From a virus: DNA of 54,551 bases. The DNA is taken from IMG/VR virus record IMGVR_UViG_3300027754_004594, positions 1 to 54,551 of that record; one strand, written 5' to 3'. A program made the translations under genes and the position numbers. This document shows, piece by piece, positions 42,239-48,962 of the stretch (positions within the stretch are counted from its first letter, which is position 1; every line of letters starts with the position of its first letter). Below the pieces are notes generated by a model. It was not told the DNA's origin. It saw only the letters and a program-made list of their open reading frames with translations, and did not search any database.

Positions 42239-42382
42239 ATGGAAGCTGGAAAAGGATCCAAACCAAGAAATTGCTTTAGCCGAAGTTTTAAAAAAAATTA
42301 CACCCAAATTCTTTGGGAGACGAAGAAAAAAAACAAATCAAATGAGAAAAAAATTAACAAAACTAATAACCCAAGAGGATGA
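42239..42382 (+). CDS. Small conserved phage protein with GKGSKPR motif
   Basis: 47 residues, MEAGKGSKPRNCFSRSFKKN followed by YTQILWETKKKNKSNEKK and a short basic tail. The pattern GKGS-x-PR, a basic helix, then NY-x-x-I-(W/F) is one I have seen in many small phage proteins, often written 'GKGS.pR......f..nyd.Ifgk'. Function unknown. It overlaps the next gene by 41 bases and starts 7 bases after a late-type box. Confidence 0.68.
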   Translation: MEAGKGSKPRNCFSRSFKKNYTQILWETKKKNKSNEKKINKTNNPRG

Positions 42383-42887
42383 TCTTTTAGTAATTGATAG
42401 TGGCCCTTGGATAAGGATCAGCGCGAAATGGGATAACATTATCAATCATACTCCTTTTGGCTGGTGTTTCTATAATAAGATCGCCAGTCTTAAAATATCA
42501 ATAAAATCATTTTTTCAAAAAATTATTTACGGAGTTAGTGATGAAGAATGTCGTAATTTAAATGATGAAATTGCAAAATTTATTCTCAAAAGACTTTTGC
42601 GTTTTAAGAAAATAGAGAGATTTAATTCTCCGATTTTTAGCGAAGAGGACTCTTTAGGAAAGGAATCCGCGCAGAAATGGGACGACGTCTTAGACGAGAT
42701 GATTTTTGCTTTTGATTTCACCTGCCACCCTCTTAAGTATAATAATATCCCCGGCACGCCGTTTGAAAAGGCTGGCAACACTCCTGAAGCTTGGGATGAT
42801 TACTTCAAGCAAGAGTTGGAGTTGGAGATCCGGCAAGCAAAGGGATTAGCTTTATTTGCTAAACATTTTGATTCTTTGTGGGCTTAA
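42342..42887 (+). CDS. Conserved hypothetical phage protein
   Basis: 181 residues. GVSDEECRNLNDEIAKFILK, then KWDDVLDEMIFAFDF and RQAKGLALFAKHFDSLW form a pattern that recurs in many phage proteins of unknown function. Helical and soluble. It lies between the small GKGS protein and the cupin gene. Confidence 0.7.
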   Translation: MRKKLTKLITQEDDLLVIDSGPWIRISAKWDNIINHTPFGWCFYNKIASLKISIKSFFQKIIYGVSDEECRNLNDEIAKFILKRLLRFKKIERFNSPIFSEEDSLGKESAQKWDDVLDEMIFAFDFTCHPLKYNNIPGTPFEKAGNTPEAWDDYFKQELELEIRQAKGLALFAKHFDSLWA

Positions 42888-42889
42888 TT

Positions 42890-43246
42890 ATGGATACTGA
42901 CAGAATACATTTTGTTTCAAAGGGGTGGGGCTACGAGAAGTGGATAGTAAATAACGAAAAGTATTGTGGTAAAATTTTACATTTTGTAAGAGGTCGGCGC
43001 TGTAGTTTTCATTTCCATAAAATTAAAGATGAAACATTTTATCTTTTATCTGGAAAACTTATGTTAAGATACGGATTTGATCAGGATATAAACAAAGCTG
43101 CATTTATTACACTTCGACCCGGAGATAAATTCCACATCCCAGTCGGTTTGTGCCACCAAATGGAAGCTTTTGAAGACTCAGAATTGTTAGAATTTAGCAC
43201 CCAACACTTTGATGAAGATAGTTATAGAATAGTTTTTGGAGATTAA
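42890..43246 (+). CDS. Cupin protein, mannose-6-phosphate isomerase-like
   Basis: 118 residues from the ATG at 42890; a GTG at 42878 would overlap the preceding stop. KGWGYEKWIVNNEKYCGKIL, HFHKIKDETFYLLSGKL and RPGDKFHIPVGLCHQMEAFE provide the cupin His/Glu metal ligands. It is closest in appearance to the cupin part of phosphomannose isomerases, so it might feed or modify the sugar pathways of the glycan island. That link is an inference. Confidence 0.75.
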   Translation: MDTDRIHFVSKGWGYEKWIVNNEKYCGKILHFVRGRRCSFHFHKIKDETFYLLSGKLMLRYGFDQDINKAAFITLRPGDKFHIPVGLCHQMEAFEDSELLEFSTQHFDEDSYRIVFGD

Positions 43247-43247
43247 C

Positions 43248-43445
43248 ATGAAGACTTGCGCGTCATTATTGATTTTATTAACGAGCTGTGCGGTTTACGA
43301 ACCGATTCCGGTGATTTACGGGCCGCCTCGAGTCATTGTTATGCCCCCTCCTCCCGTCTACATCTACCCCCATTACAACGCTGGGGTTTTTCTCTATCGT
43401 CCTTATCCTTACAGACCTTTCTCGACTAACCCTAGAAGATGGTGA
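43248..43445 (+). CDS. Small Pro/Tyr-rich lipoprotein
   Basis: 65 residues from ATG 43248, which has GGAG seven bases upstream. The N-terminus MKTCASLLILLTSCAVYEPI is a type II signal peptide with the lipobox LTSC. The mature part is rich in Pro and Tyr (PPPPVYIYPHYN, YRPYPYRPF). It may act in the envelope, for example in lysis or superinfection exclusion, but nothing proves this. Confidence 0.72.
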   Translation: MKTCASLLILLTSCAVYEPIPVIYGPPRVIVMPPPPVYIYPHYNAGVFLYRPYPYRPFSTNPRRW

Positions 43446-43455
43446 TTTTAACAAC

Positions 43456-43734
43456 TTAACCCCCACTTTTCCATTTAGTAATTATATAACTTGAAAAAGT
43501 ACTAATAACAGCAACAATACCAGCTAAATAGTATTTAAAATTTTCTAAGCTAGAAACTCTTTTTTCGAGACCTTCGTTTTTATCCTTCATTTCTTTGACA
43601 TCTGACGCAATAATCGTCAGATTTTGATCTATTCTGGATAAAACAGAGTCGTAGCTTTTGTCGTTGTATTGTTCTGGCATACTAAAGTTAGTTACACATT
43701 TTTTTAAACGATTTGCTTTGTTTACTTTTTCCAT
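43456..43734 (-). CDS. Coiled-coil protein with C-terminal membrane segment (XhlA/holin-like)
   Basis: 92 residues. YDSVLSRIDQNLTIIASDVK to ENKFK-type helices suggest a coiled coil, and YYLAGIVAVISTFSSYIITKW is one membrane span before a short basic tail. The layout matches XhlA-like or holin-associated phage proteins. An internal ATG at 43680, just after a TGTGTAAC box, is an alternative start that would remove 18 residues. It overlaps the end of the upstream lipoprotein gene by 13 bases. Confidence 0.68.
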   Translation of the reverse strand: MEKVNKANRLKKCVTNFSMPEQYNDKSYDSVLSRIDQNLTIIASDVKEMKDKNEGLEKRVSSLENFKYYLAGIVAVISTFSSYIITKWKSGG

Positions 43735-44678
43735 TTTTGCTCGATTAAGATTTCGTTAATTAAAGCTTTGTCACCATCGTTCATTTCTCTATCAAGGCAA
43801 CTTAAGACGTCTTCTAATGTGTATGATTTTTCTGAGTTTTGTTCCTTCTTTTCTCTGAGGGTTTGGATGGCGTCTACGACTTTGACTAAAGCTCCCTTAT
43901 ACTTATCTCGGCTAGTAGATGAGACAAAGTTGCACATTTCAAACGCTTTTGGAACTAATGCCTTTAACAAGCTAATAATTACAGATCCAACCATATTAAA
44001 TATAGAAAATACAGCACCCGCAATCGGATTCATTGTAGAAAGCAATCTCAATATGATAAAAATTACAGAACCAACAATCACAAACGTTAAAGCGCTAAAG
44101 AAAAACTTTTTAATTCCCCAAAATACAGCATTTAAACCAAACATTCCGCCCATTTGATTTATAATCATTTGTTTTTCGTCTGAACTTGTTGCAATTTTTT
44201 CAGCAGTTGCAGTCATGTTTTCGACTTCGTCGTCGTATTTTTCTTTTAATTCAGATTTTTCTTTTTGCAATTTTGCAATCTGAGCGTCTCTTAAAGTTAG
44301 CAGAGACTCGCCTTTCTTGCGTTCTTCGGCAACTTCGGAGTTGAGAAGGTCTACGGTAGCTTTAATTCTCTTAATTTCATCAATGTGCGGGGATCCAACG
44401 ATGGAGACGACTCTTTCGTTTAAGGTCTTGGCCGTCTCTACTTGAACTGGAGGATTAGTTACTTGATTTAACGAATGTTGAATGCCAGCGGAAAGGGCTG
44501 CGGTTTGAATTTTTTTATCTTTTTCATTTTTATCAATCTTTTCTAAGATAACTTCTGTTTTTCCTTCTTGTTTCGTGATGGCGTCTTGGGCTGGGGTTGC
44601 TATTTTTTTAGTTCCGAGCGTCGTCGAGCATCCTGACAGAATCAGAATGACTAAAGCCAAAGAGAGATACTTGATCAT
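43722..44678 (-). CDS. Lipoprotein with long coiled coil and membrane segments
   Basis: 318 residues. MIKYLSLALVILILSGCSTT is a lipoprotein signal (lipobox LSGC). A long charged coiled coil follows (about residues 100-170), then hydrophobic stretches ALTFVIVGSVIFIILRLLS and GAVFSIFNMVGSVIISLLKA, and a charged C-terminal domain. With the coiled-coil membrane protein in the next gene it may form an envelope or lysis complex. An AGTGTAAT box lies 7 bases before its ATG. Confidence 0.75.
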   Translation of the reverse strand: MIKYLSLALVILILSGCSTTLGTKKIATPAQDAITKQEGKTEVILEKIDKNEKDKKIQTAALSAGIQHSLNQVTNPPVQVETAKTLNERVVSIVGSPHIDEIKRIKATVDLLNSEVAEERKKGESLLTLRDAQIAKLQKEKSELKEKYDDEVENMTATAEKIATSSDEKQMIINQMGGMFGLNAVFWGIKKFFFSALTFVIVGSVIFIILRLLSTMNPIAGAVFSIFNMVGSVIISLLKALVPKAFEMCNFVSSTSRDKYKGALVKVVDAIQTLREKKEQNSEKSYTLEDVLSCLDREMNDGDKALINEILIEQKWKK

Positions 44679-44685
44679 ATCTTCT

Positions 44686-44693
44686 ATTACACT
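44686..44693 (-). promoter_or_regulatory. Late-type promoter box AGTGTAAT
   Basis: Exact octamer on the minus strand, 7 bases before the ATG at 44678. The flank AGTGTAATAGAAGATATG is the clearest example of the box-to-start geometry. Confidence 0.65.
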
Positions 44694-44704
44694 TGACTTC
44701 TGGA

Positions 44705-44887
44705 TTAAGAAGCCTCAAAGTTTTCTTGATTCAAGGCTGTCGGAGTGTAAAGAACCGCCTGATAAAGGAGGTCTTTGACTCTATTAATTGAAATTATACG
44801 ATAATCTTCAAAGCACATGCACTTTAAAAAAACAAAATTTTCTTTTATTACAGTCTGAGTAGAGCAAGATGAGCAATATATTTCCAT
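44705..44887 (-). CDS. Small possible zinc-binding protein
   Basis: 60 residues beginning MEIYCSSCSTQTVIKEN and continuing FLKCMCFEDYRIISINRVKD. Two Cys pairs (CxxC and CxC) spaced 18 residues apart could form a zinc knuckle. A TATAAT hexamer lies 4 bases before the ATG. Expression is uncertain because a plus-strand frame overlaps its start. Confidence 0.45.
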   Translation of the reverse strand: MEIYCSSCSTQTVIKENFVFLKCMCFEDYRIISINRVKDLLYQAVLYTPTALNQENFEAS

Positions 44888-45000
44888 ATAATTATATTAA
44901 AAGACGGATCAGCGAAGACGATCCGGTTGCTTTCTGGCGACAAAATTGTAACAAATGTTATAAGCTGTCTATTGTAAGAAATCTTTTTGGAAAAAGCTGA
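44869..45000 (+). CDS. Possible 43-residue protein with CxxC
   Basis: Reads MSNIFPYNYIKRRISEDDPV and AFWRQNCNKCYKLSIVRNLF to a TGA at 45000. Composition is protein-like and a CNKC pair is present, but the frame overlaps the start of the minus-strand gene at 44705-44887 and only one may be real. Confidence 0.33.
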   Translation: MSNIFPYNYIKRRISEDDPVAFWRQNCNKCYKLSIVRNLFGKS

Positions 45001-45015
45001 GTCAATATACAGATA

Positions 45016-45195
45016 ATGATAACTATGCATCCACTATTGAGAGATTTTTCTGTAAATGATAAAGAGTTATTAGAAGTATTTCAAAAGCACGGAATTGTTT
45101 CGCAATTTCCTATCGATGAAAAAGCTTTTGTGGCGGATGTTTACGCAACGATGTCGTTCATCGTCACTGAAGTCGTCGCAGAATGTCAGATTTAA
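45016..45195 (+). CDS. Small hypothetical protein upstream of thyX
   Basis: 59 residues, MITMHPLLRDFSVNDKELLE, then VFQKHGIVSQFPIDEKAFVA and DVYATMSFIVTEVVAECQI. Soluble and acidic, helical in appearance, not recognised. It ends 3 bases before thyX, so the two are probably co-transcribed. Confidence 0.6.
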   Translation: MITMHPLLRDFSVNDKELLEVFQKHGIVSQFPIDEKAFVADVYATMSFIVTEVVAECQI

Positions 45196-45198
45196 ATT

Positions 45199-45822
45199 AT
45201 GCAAAATTCAGTAGAACTAATTGGTTACTATGGCAACGATACAACTCACGCATGTTCAGCTTGGACATCGACAAGTAGAGACTTAACGGAAGATAAGAAA
45301 AGCAGGACTCCGAAGTTGCTTAAAATGCTTGCTGACGAGGGTCATCATACTCCATTCGAAAAGTCTTTGCTACACTTCTTGGTGGATTCTGACATCGCTA
45401 GCCATATCCACCTTTTAAAACATAGAATTGGTGTAAGCATTAACGGTGAGTCGGCTAGGTATAAGGAAATTAAAGAGGATAAATATTTAACTCCCAACGA
45501 TTGGCCGGAGGATTGGAAGACTTTACTCGAAAATCACAATAAAGAAGGGAATAGACTTTATCATAAATGTCTTTATGATTTAGTTGAGGCGGGCTTCACT
45601 AAGAAAAGAGCGAAAGAAACGGCTCGTTTTTTTAAATCTTACAGCTCCCAAATTCAAGCGGACATATCGTTTAACTGGCGGTCATTCTACCACTTCTTGA
45701 ATTTGAGAAACAAACCCGAATCTCAAAAAGAAATTAGAGAAATTGCCGCTCACATGCTCCAATTAGTAAAAGATATCGAAGGAAACCCCTTCGAGCATAC
45801 AATTAAAGCTTTTAATTTGTAA
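45199..45822 (+). CDS. thyX: FAD-dependent thymidylate synthase
   Basis: 207 residues. LLKHRIGVSINGESARYKEI is the ThyX signature (RHRxxSxNExSxRY) with the first Arg replaced by Lys and the Asn-Glu by Asn-Gly-Glu. GHHTPFEKSLLHFLV and SFNWRSFYHFLNLRN are the flavin- and dUMP-binding parts. It makes dTMP from dUMP with methylene-tetrahydrofolate and NADPH. With NrdAB and the dNMP kinase it forms the phage nucleotide supply. Confidence 0.93.
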   Translation: MQNSVELIGYYGNDTTHACSAWTSTSRDLTEDKKSRTPKLLKMLADEGHHTPFEKSLLHFLVDSDIASHIHLLKHRIGVSINGESARYKEIKEDKYLTPNDWPEDWKTLLENHNKEGNRLYHKCLYDLVEAGFTKKRAKETARFFKSYSSQIQADISFNWRSFYHFLNLRNKPESQKEIREIAAHMLQLVKDIEGNPFEHTIKAFNL

Positions 45823-45828
45823 AAAACC

Positions 45829-46368
45829 ATGTCTAAAAACATCGATATAAAAGAAAAAGATCTAATTAAATTATTAGGACTAGCCAAGCAGCGTCACGAC
45901 GCTAAGCCTAAAAATATTAGAAATACAGGCATTCTAATAAAAGAAAGTAAAAACAATATAGAAGAACAATATCTTCCGCATTTCATTGGACTGATTGGCG
46001 AGTTCGCATGGGGACAGCATTCGGGGCAAGTTGTCGATGAGAAGATCCTTAAGAAAGGAGACTCCGAAGACTTCCAGGGAGAGGAAGTTAAAACAATTAC
46101 TTATTTCGGAACTGGCGAACCAGAGTTAAAAATAAAAATTGCAGAATTTAAAAGCAAATTTCCTAATAAATACATATTAGCTCGAGTTAAAGGAGATCAG
46201 GCTCTTGATTTCCTTAAAGGTTTAACTGTCGCTGGATTAAATGTTGAGGTGGAGTTGTTGGGGTTAATTTCAAGGGAAGATTTTGACGAGAAGAAAAAGG
46301 TTAAAAAATACGGAATAAATAATCCATTTAATTACGTAGTTCCTCTCTCTAAGATGATTCAATTGTAA
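45829..46368 (+). CDS. Possible PD-(D/E)XK-fold nuclease
   Basis: 179 residues. The core LIGEFAWGQHSGQVVDEKIL, KKGDSEDFQGEEVKTITYFG has Glu, Asp and E-V-K in the order of PD-(D/E)XK nucleases (Glu near 58, Asp near 79, EVK near 89). The rest is helical. It might degrade host DNA or process phage DNA. The gene follows thyX by 6 bases. Confidence 0.6.
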   Translation: MSKNIDIKEKDLIKLLGLAKQRHDAKPKNIRNTGILIKESKNNIEEQYLPHFIGLIGEFAWGQHSGQVVDEKILKKGDSEDFQGEEVKTITYFGTGEPELKIKIAEFKSKFPNKYILARVKGDQALDFLKGLTVAGLNVEVELLGLISREDFDEKKKVKKYGINNPFNYVVPLSKMIQL

Positions 46369-46383
46369 TGGTTTAACTTTTTT

Positions 46384-46413
46384 TTGATTTTTGCTTTATT
46401 GTTAGTATATTAT
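46384..46413 (+). promoter_or_regulatory. Promoter TTGATT-N18-TATTAT
   Basis: TTGATT at 46384-46389 and TATTAT at 46408-46413 in an AT-rich gap between genes, 39 bases before the ATG at 46453. Confidence 0.45.
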
Positions 46414-46452
46414 ACATAGGGTGAATAATAAAAACTCAAAGCCGGATTAGAT

Positions 46453-46695
46453 ATGATGAAAAATTTATATATAAACGACAAGACGGGCAAGATTATTGTC
46501 GCTGTTGATGATTTAAAGTTTGATGGTAAGAATTTAATAGTTCCTTCTTATTGGACTTCTGTTCTTATTGATTATTTGGATGCGACTAATTGTGATAAAA
46601 TGAAGGCGGCAGATCGAGAAGATTTTAATATTTTTAAAAAGTTTCTTTGCGCAGTTCAAGACCACAAGGACGAAGCAGCTTCCAAAGGAAATTAA
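46453..46695 (+). CDS. Small hypothetical protein
   Basis: 80 residues, MMKNLYINDKTGKIIVAVDD followed by LIVPSYWTSVLIDYLDAT and an acidic helical end. Soluble, not recognised. The ATG at 46456 is an equally good start. It is followed after 2 bases by a small basic gene. Confidence 0.55.
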   Translation: MMKNLYINDKTGKIIVAVDDLKFDGKNLIVPSYWTSVLIDYLDATNCDKMKAADREDFNIFKKFLCAVQDHKDEAASKGN

Positions 46696-46697
46696 AC

Positions 46698-46817
46698 ATG
46701 AAGGCTAAGAAATACAGCAAGAAGAGTCTTTCGGATAAAGACTCTTTTAATAAGGTAGACATCGAGCGAAAAAAGAAGGCTAACAAGCCTCAGCGCAAAA
46801 AGCAAACAGATTTTTGA
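46698..46817 (+). CDS. 39-residue very basic protein
   Basis: MKAKKYSKKSLSDKDSFNKV followed by DIERKKKANKPQRKKQTDF. Over a third of its residues are Lys or Arg, suggesting nucleic acid binding or a disordered tail. AAAGGA lies 8 bases before the ATG. It ends at a TGA next to the AGTGTAAT box of the following gene. Confidence 0.55.
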   Translation: MKAKKYSKKSLSDKDSFNKVDIERKKKANKPQRKKQTDF

Positions 46818-46818
46818 T

Positions 46819-46826
46819 AGTGTAAT
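46819..46826 (+). promoter_or_regulatory. Late-type promoter box AGTGTAAT
   Basis: Exact octamer 7 bases before the GTG start at 46834, immediately after the stop of the basic small gene. Confidence 0.6.
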
Positions 46827-46833
46827 TTATAGA

Positions 46834-47352
46834 GTGAAGAAGTATGTCGTATCAACAGCGGATTGGAAAAGAAAGATAGAGATTCAAGAGAAAGATAACC
46901 TTGAAGACACGATCTTTGAGGTTGCCACTCAAGCTATTGAATGGGCTTTGAATAGCGGGAAGTCTGTAGGTATATTAATTTATTTAGTTGACCCTAAATA
47001 TCCTGGTAAAAATTATATTTCTCTTACTTATAAAGTTTTAATAAATGCGGGTTTTCACGCTATCGCTGAAGAGCAAAGAGCTTTAGTTCTAGAAGAGTTT
47101 GGTTTAGACGTCTCAGAGCATCCGTTAAATAAGTTAATTACAAAACTTCAAAGAGCCTCTTTAAAAAAATCTTTTTGCATCGCAAAGCTTCTGGAGATTC
47201 AATCTGACGGTAGAGTTTCTAAAATTCCTGTCGTTTGCATTAGCTTGGGGCTTTTCGAAGAGCAGACTTTCGCTAAAGAGCGATGCAAAGAATTAAATAA
47301 AACCTCTAAAGATAAAACATTTGTTGTTCGACAAATAACTTACAACGTCTAA
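46834..47352 (+). CDS. Hypothetical protein
   Basis: 172 residues beginning at GTG: MKKYVVSTADWKRKIEIQEK, then DTIFEVATQAIEWALNSGKS and FHAIAEEQRALVLEEFGLDV. Soluble alpha/beta composition, not recognised. The upstream AGTGTAAT box supports this start and a late expression class. Confidence 0.6.
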   Translation: MKKYVVSTADWKRKIEIQEKDNLEDTIFEVATQAIEWALNSGKSVGILIYLVDPKYPGKNYISLTYKVLINAGFHAIAEEQRALVLEEFGLDVSEHPLNKLITKLQRASLKKSFCIAKLLEIQSDGRVSKIPVVCISLGLFEEQTFAKERCKELNKTSKDKTFVVRQITYNV

Positions 47353-47381
47353 AACTTTTCTTTGTTTTCCTATTTATTGCC

Positions 47382-47410
47382 TTGACAATCAATTGTCTAC
47401 AGACGATAAT
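47382..47410 (+). promoter_or_regulatory. Promoter TTGACA-N17-GATAAT
   Basis: TTGACA at 47382-47387 and GATAAT at 47405-47410 with a 17-base spacer, 20 bases before the ATG at 47431. The best match to host-type consensus in the window. The spacer holds an inverted repeat ACAATCAATTGT. Confidence 0.72.
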
Positions 47411-47430
47411 ATCTGACGATTGATTACGGC

Positions 47431-48138
47431 ATGAAAAAGATATTTATTCCAGTGATTTGTTACAATCACACAGCAAATACAGAATACATGTTGAGTTTAA
47501 TGAAGCTAACTCATCATCTGAGAGATAAAGAGATTGGATATATACTATTTCCAATAGTATTTGAGAGTCTGGTTTCGAGAGCCAGAAACGCAGCAGCGGC
47601 GCATTTTATTGCTTCTGATTGCACTCATATGCTTTTTATTGATTCTGATATAGAATTTGAATCCGAAAGTGTAATTAAACTTCTTAATCTTGATAAAGAA
47701 ATCGTCGCTGGAGTTTATCCAAAGAAATATTATGTATTTGAAAGAATTTCTGTTGGAGAAGAAATCGTAGATTATCCCATCGCCGGTCAAATTAAATTGA
47801 ATGAAGAAAATCTTTTAGAATCTGAATATCTCCCTACAGGCTTTTTAATGATTGCAAAAAGTGTTTTTGTAAAAATGATGCAAGCTTATCCAGAACTTAA
47901 ATATCGTAATGATATTAATGGTTATGGAGATTTGGATACTTTTTATGATTTCTTTAAGGTGAGTGTTCGTAATGGTATTCTCGAAAGCGAAGACTGGGGT
48001 TTCTGCACTCATTGGCGAGACTTGGGAGGCGTGGTTCTTATTGATCCGACTATCCAGTTAGGTCACTCTGGGTGGAATACGTATTCGGGCAATCCTTTGA
48101 AGTGGTGCGGAGAAGCAGTCGCTAGAAATACTCCGTGA
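47431..48138 (+). CDS. GT-A-fold glycosyltransferase
   Basis: 235 residues. IFIPVICYNHTANTEYMLSL is a GT2-like start, FIASDCTHMLFIDSDIEFES carries a DSD (DxD) metal-binding motif, and ESEDWGFCTHWRDLGG provides the acceptor-side acidic motif. It is far from the glycan island and driven by its own strong promoter. In phages such stand-alone transferases may glucosylate DNA or surface antigens, but the substrate is unknown. It overlaps the next gene by 4 bases. Confidence 0.82.
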   Translation: MKKIFIPVICYNHTANTEYMLSLMKLTHHLRDKEIGYILFPIVFESLVSRARNAAAAHFIASDCTHMLFIDSDIEFESESVIKLLNLDKEIVAGVYPKKYYVFERISVGEEIVDYPIAGQIKLNEENLLESEYLPTGFLMIAKSVFVKMMQAYPELKYRNDINGYGDLDTFYDFFKVSVRNGILESEDWGFCTHWRDLGGVVLIDPTIQLGHSGWNTYSGNPLKWCGEAVARNTP

Positions 48139-48434
48139 AGACTCTCGAAAAAACATTCACCTCTAGAGGTTACCAATTCAAACAAATCCATCGCGACGGT
48201 CATTTCGCAGTGTATGAACGATTTCAAATTGGAATAAATAAAAAACATTACGAAGTAATAAAAATATTAAATCATAATGGTTATTCAATAGCAGGAAAGA
48301 AATATCCAGCAAGTGAATATTATCCCAGCGGAAACACTTGGGGAAGTAGCGGGTTCACTCTAGCCACTAAAGAAGATGCTTTTAAGAAAATTGATGAAAT
48401 GGTTCTTAAAGAAGCTGGTGATGGTAATTGTTAA
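48135..48434 (+). CDS. Hypothetical protein coupled to a glycosyltransferase gene
   Basis: 99 residues starting at GTG: MKTLEKTFTSRGYQFKQIHR, DGHFAVYERFQIGINKKHYE and a Gly/Ser/Tyr region (YYPSGNTWGSSGFTLATK). I have seen a similar compact fold pattern in phage proteins of unknown role. Overlap GTGA with the transferase gene. Confidence 0.62.
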   Translation: MKTLEKTFTSRGYQFKQIHRDGHFAVYERFQIGINKKHYEVIKILNHNGYSIAGKKYPASEYYPSGNTWGSSGFTLATKEDAFKKIDEMVLKEAGDGNC

Positions 48435-48447
48435 TATAATATTTTTT

Positions 48448-48524
48448 ACTCTGATAGCTTAATTGGATAAAGCCTCGAATTTCTAATTCGGCGACTGTGG
48501 GTTCAAGTCCCACTCGGAGTACCA
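48448..48524 (+). tRNA. tRNA-Arg (anticodon TCT)
   Basis: Acceptor ACTCTGA/TCGGAGT, D-arm with GG, anticodon stem TCGAA/TTCGG around loop TTTCTAA, T-arm GTGGG-TTCAAGT-CCCAC, and encoded CCA at the end. It reads AGA codons, common in AT-rich phage genes. Confidence 0.95.
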
Positions 48525-48560
48525 TTTTTGTTAGAAAGATCTTTGAAATTTAGTCTAAAT

Positions 48561-48648
48561 GCAAGTGTGGCGGAATGGTTTACGCAAGGCGCTTAAGACG
48601 CCTCGGGCTTTAACTCCCATGCACGTTCGAGTCGTGCCACTTGCACCA
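48561..48648 (+). tRNA. tRNA-Leu (anticodon TAA)
   Basis: Acceptor GCAAGTG/CACTTGC, anticodon stem AGGCG/CGCCT around loop CTTAAGA, a long variable arm as expected for Leu, T-loop TTCGAGT and encoded CCA. It reads UUA. Confidence 0.95.
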
Positions 48649-48655
48649 ATTTCGC

Positions 48656-48678
48656 TGTTGAGGGTCGTTCCCTCAACA
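48656..48678 (+). terminator. Hairpin after tRNA-Leu
   Basis: Perfect 9-bp stem TGTTGAGGG/CCCTCAACA with a TCGTT loop, starting 7 bases after the CCA of tRNA-Leu. No long T-run follows, so it may be a processing or pausing hairpin rather than a terminator. Confidence 0.55.
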
Positions 48679-48683
48679 CATAT

Positions 48684-48734
48684 TGTATGGGGTAAGTCTG
48701 CGAAAACTTTCCCGCTAGACTCTAGCAACATACA
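48684..48734 (+). ncRNA. Structured RNA element between tRNAs
   Basis: Outer stem TGTATG/CATACA closes a shorter inner stem AGTCT-GCG/CGC-AGACT with one bulged base. It is not a recognisable tRNA and has no reading frame. The nested helices make a small folded RNA likely. Confidence 0.45.
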
Positions 48735-48745
48735 GTCAATTTAAT

Positions 48746-48839
48746 GCTCCGATAGCATAGCGGTCAAGTGCGACAATCTTATACATTGGAAGCTCTAGAT
48801 TTGAGCAAGACGTAGGTTCGAATCCTACTCGGAGTACCA
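48746..48839 (+). tRNA. tRNA-Ile-like (anticodon TAT) with unusual long variable arm
   Basis: Acceptor GCTCCGA/TCGGAGT (first pair G-T), D-arm with GG, anticodon arm ACAAT-CTTATAC-ATTGG with T33 and A37, T-arm GTAGG-TTCGAAT-CCTAC and encoded CCA. Between anticodon arm and T-arm are about 22 bases containing GCTC/GAGC, a class II variable arm, although Ile tRNAs are class I. The first anticodon-stem pair is an A/G mismatch. It would read AUA. Confidence 0.7.
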
Positions 48840-48874
48840 TTTTAATTGCGTAATGGAATGTTAAGACGCAATAT

Positions 48875-48955
48875 TGACCTGAAGCTTAAACCTTTGCATA
48901 AGCCCTCGCCTCATAAGCGAAAGATAGCCGGGACGAGTGCCGGCCAGGTCAACCA
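48875..48955 (+). tRNA. tRNA-like with CAT anticodon and non-canonical T-loop
   Basis: Perfect 7-bp acceptor TGACCTG/CAGGTCA with encoded CCA, D-stem GCTTA/TAAGC, anticodon stem TCGC/GCGA around loop CTCATAA (CAT: Met or Ile2), and T-stem GCCGG/CCGGC. The T-loop is GACGAGTG, lacking TTC, and the D-loop AACCTTTGCA lacks GG, so elbow contacts would be altered. Confidence 0.6.
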
Positions 48956-48962
48956 ATTTCAT

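Noticed and set aside
44848-45030. Sixty-codon frame on the minus strand.
   Set aside because: It overlaps two better candidates and its product has no protein-like pattern.
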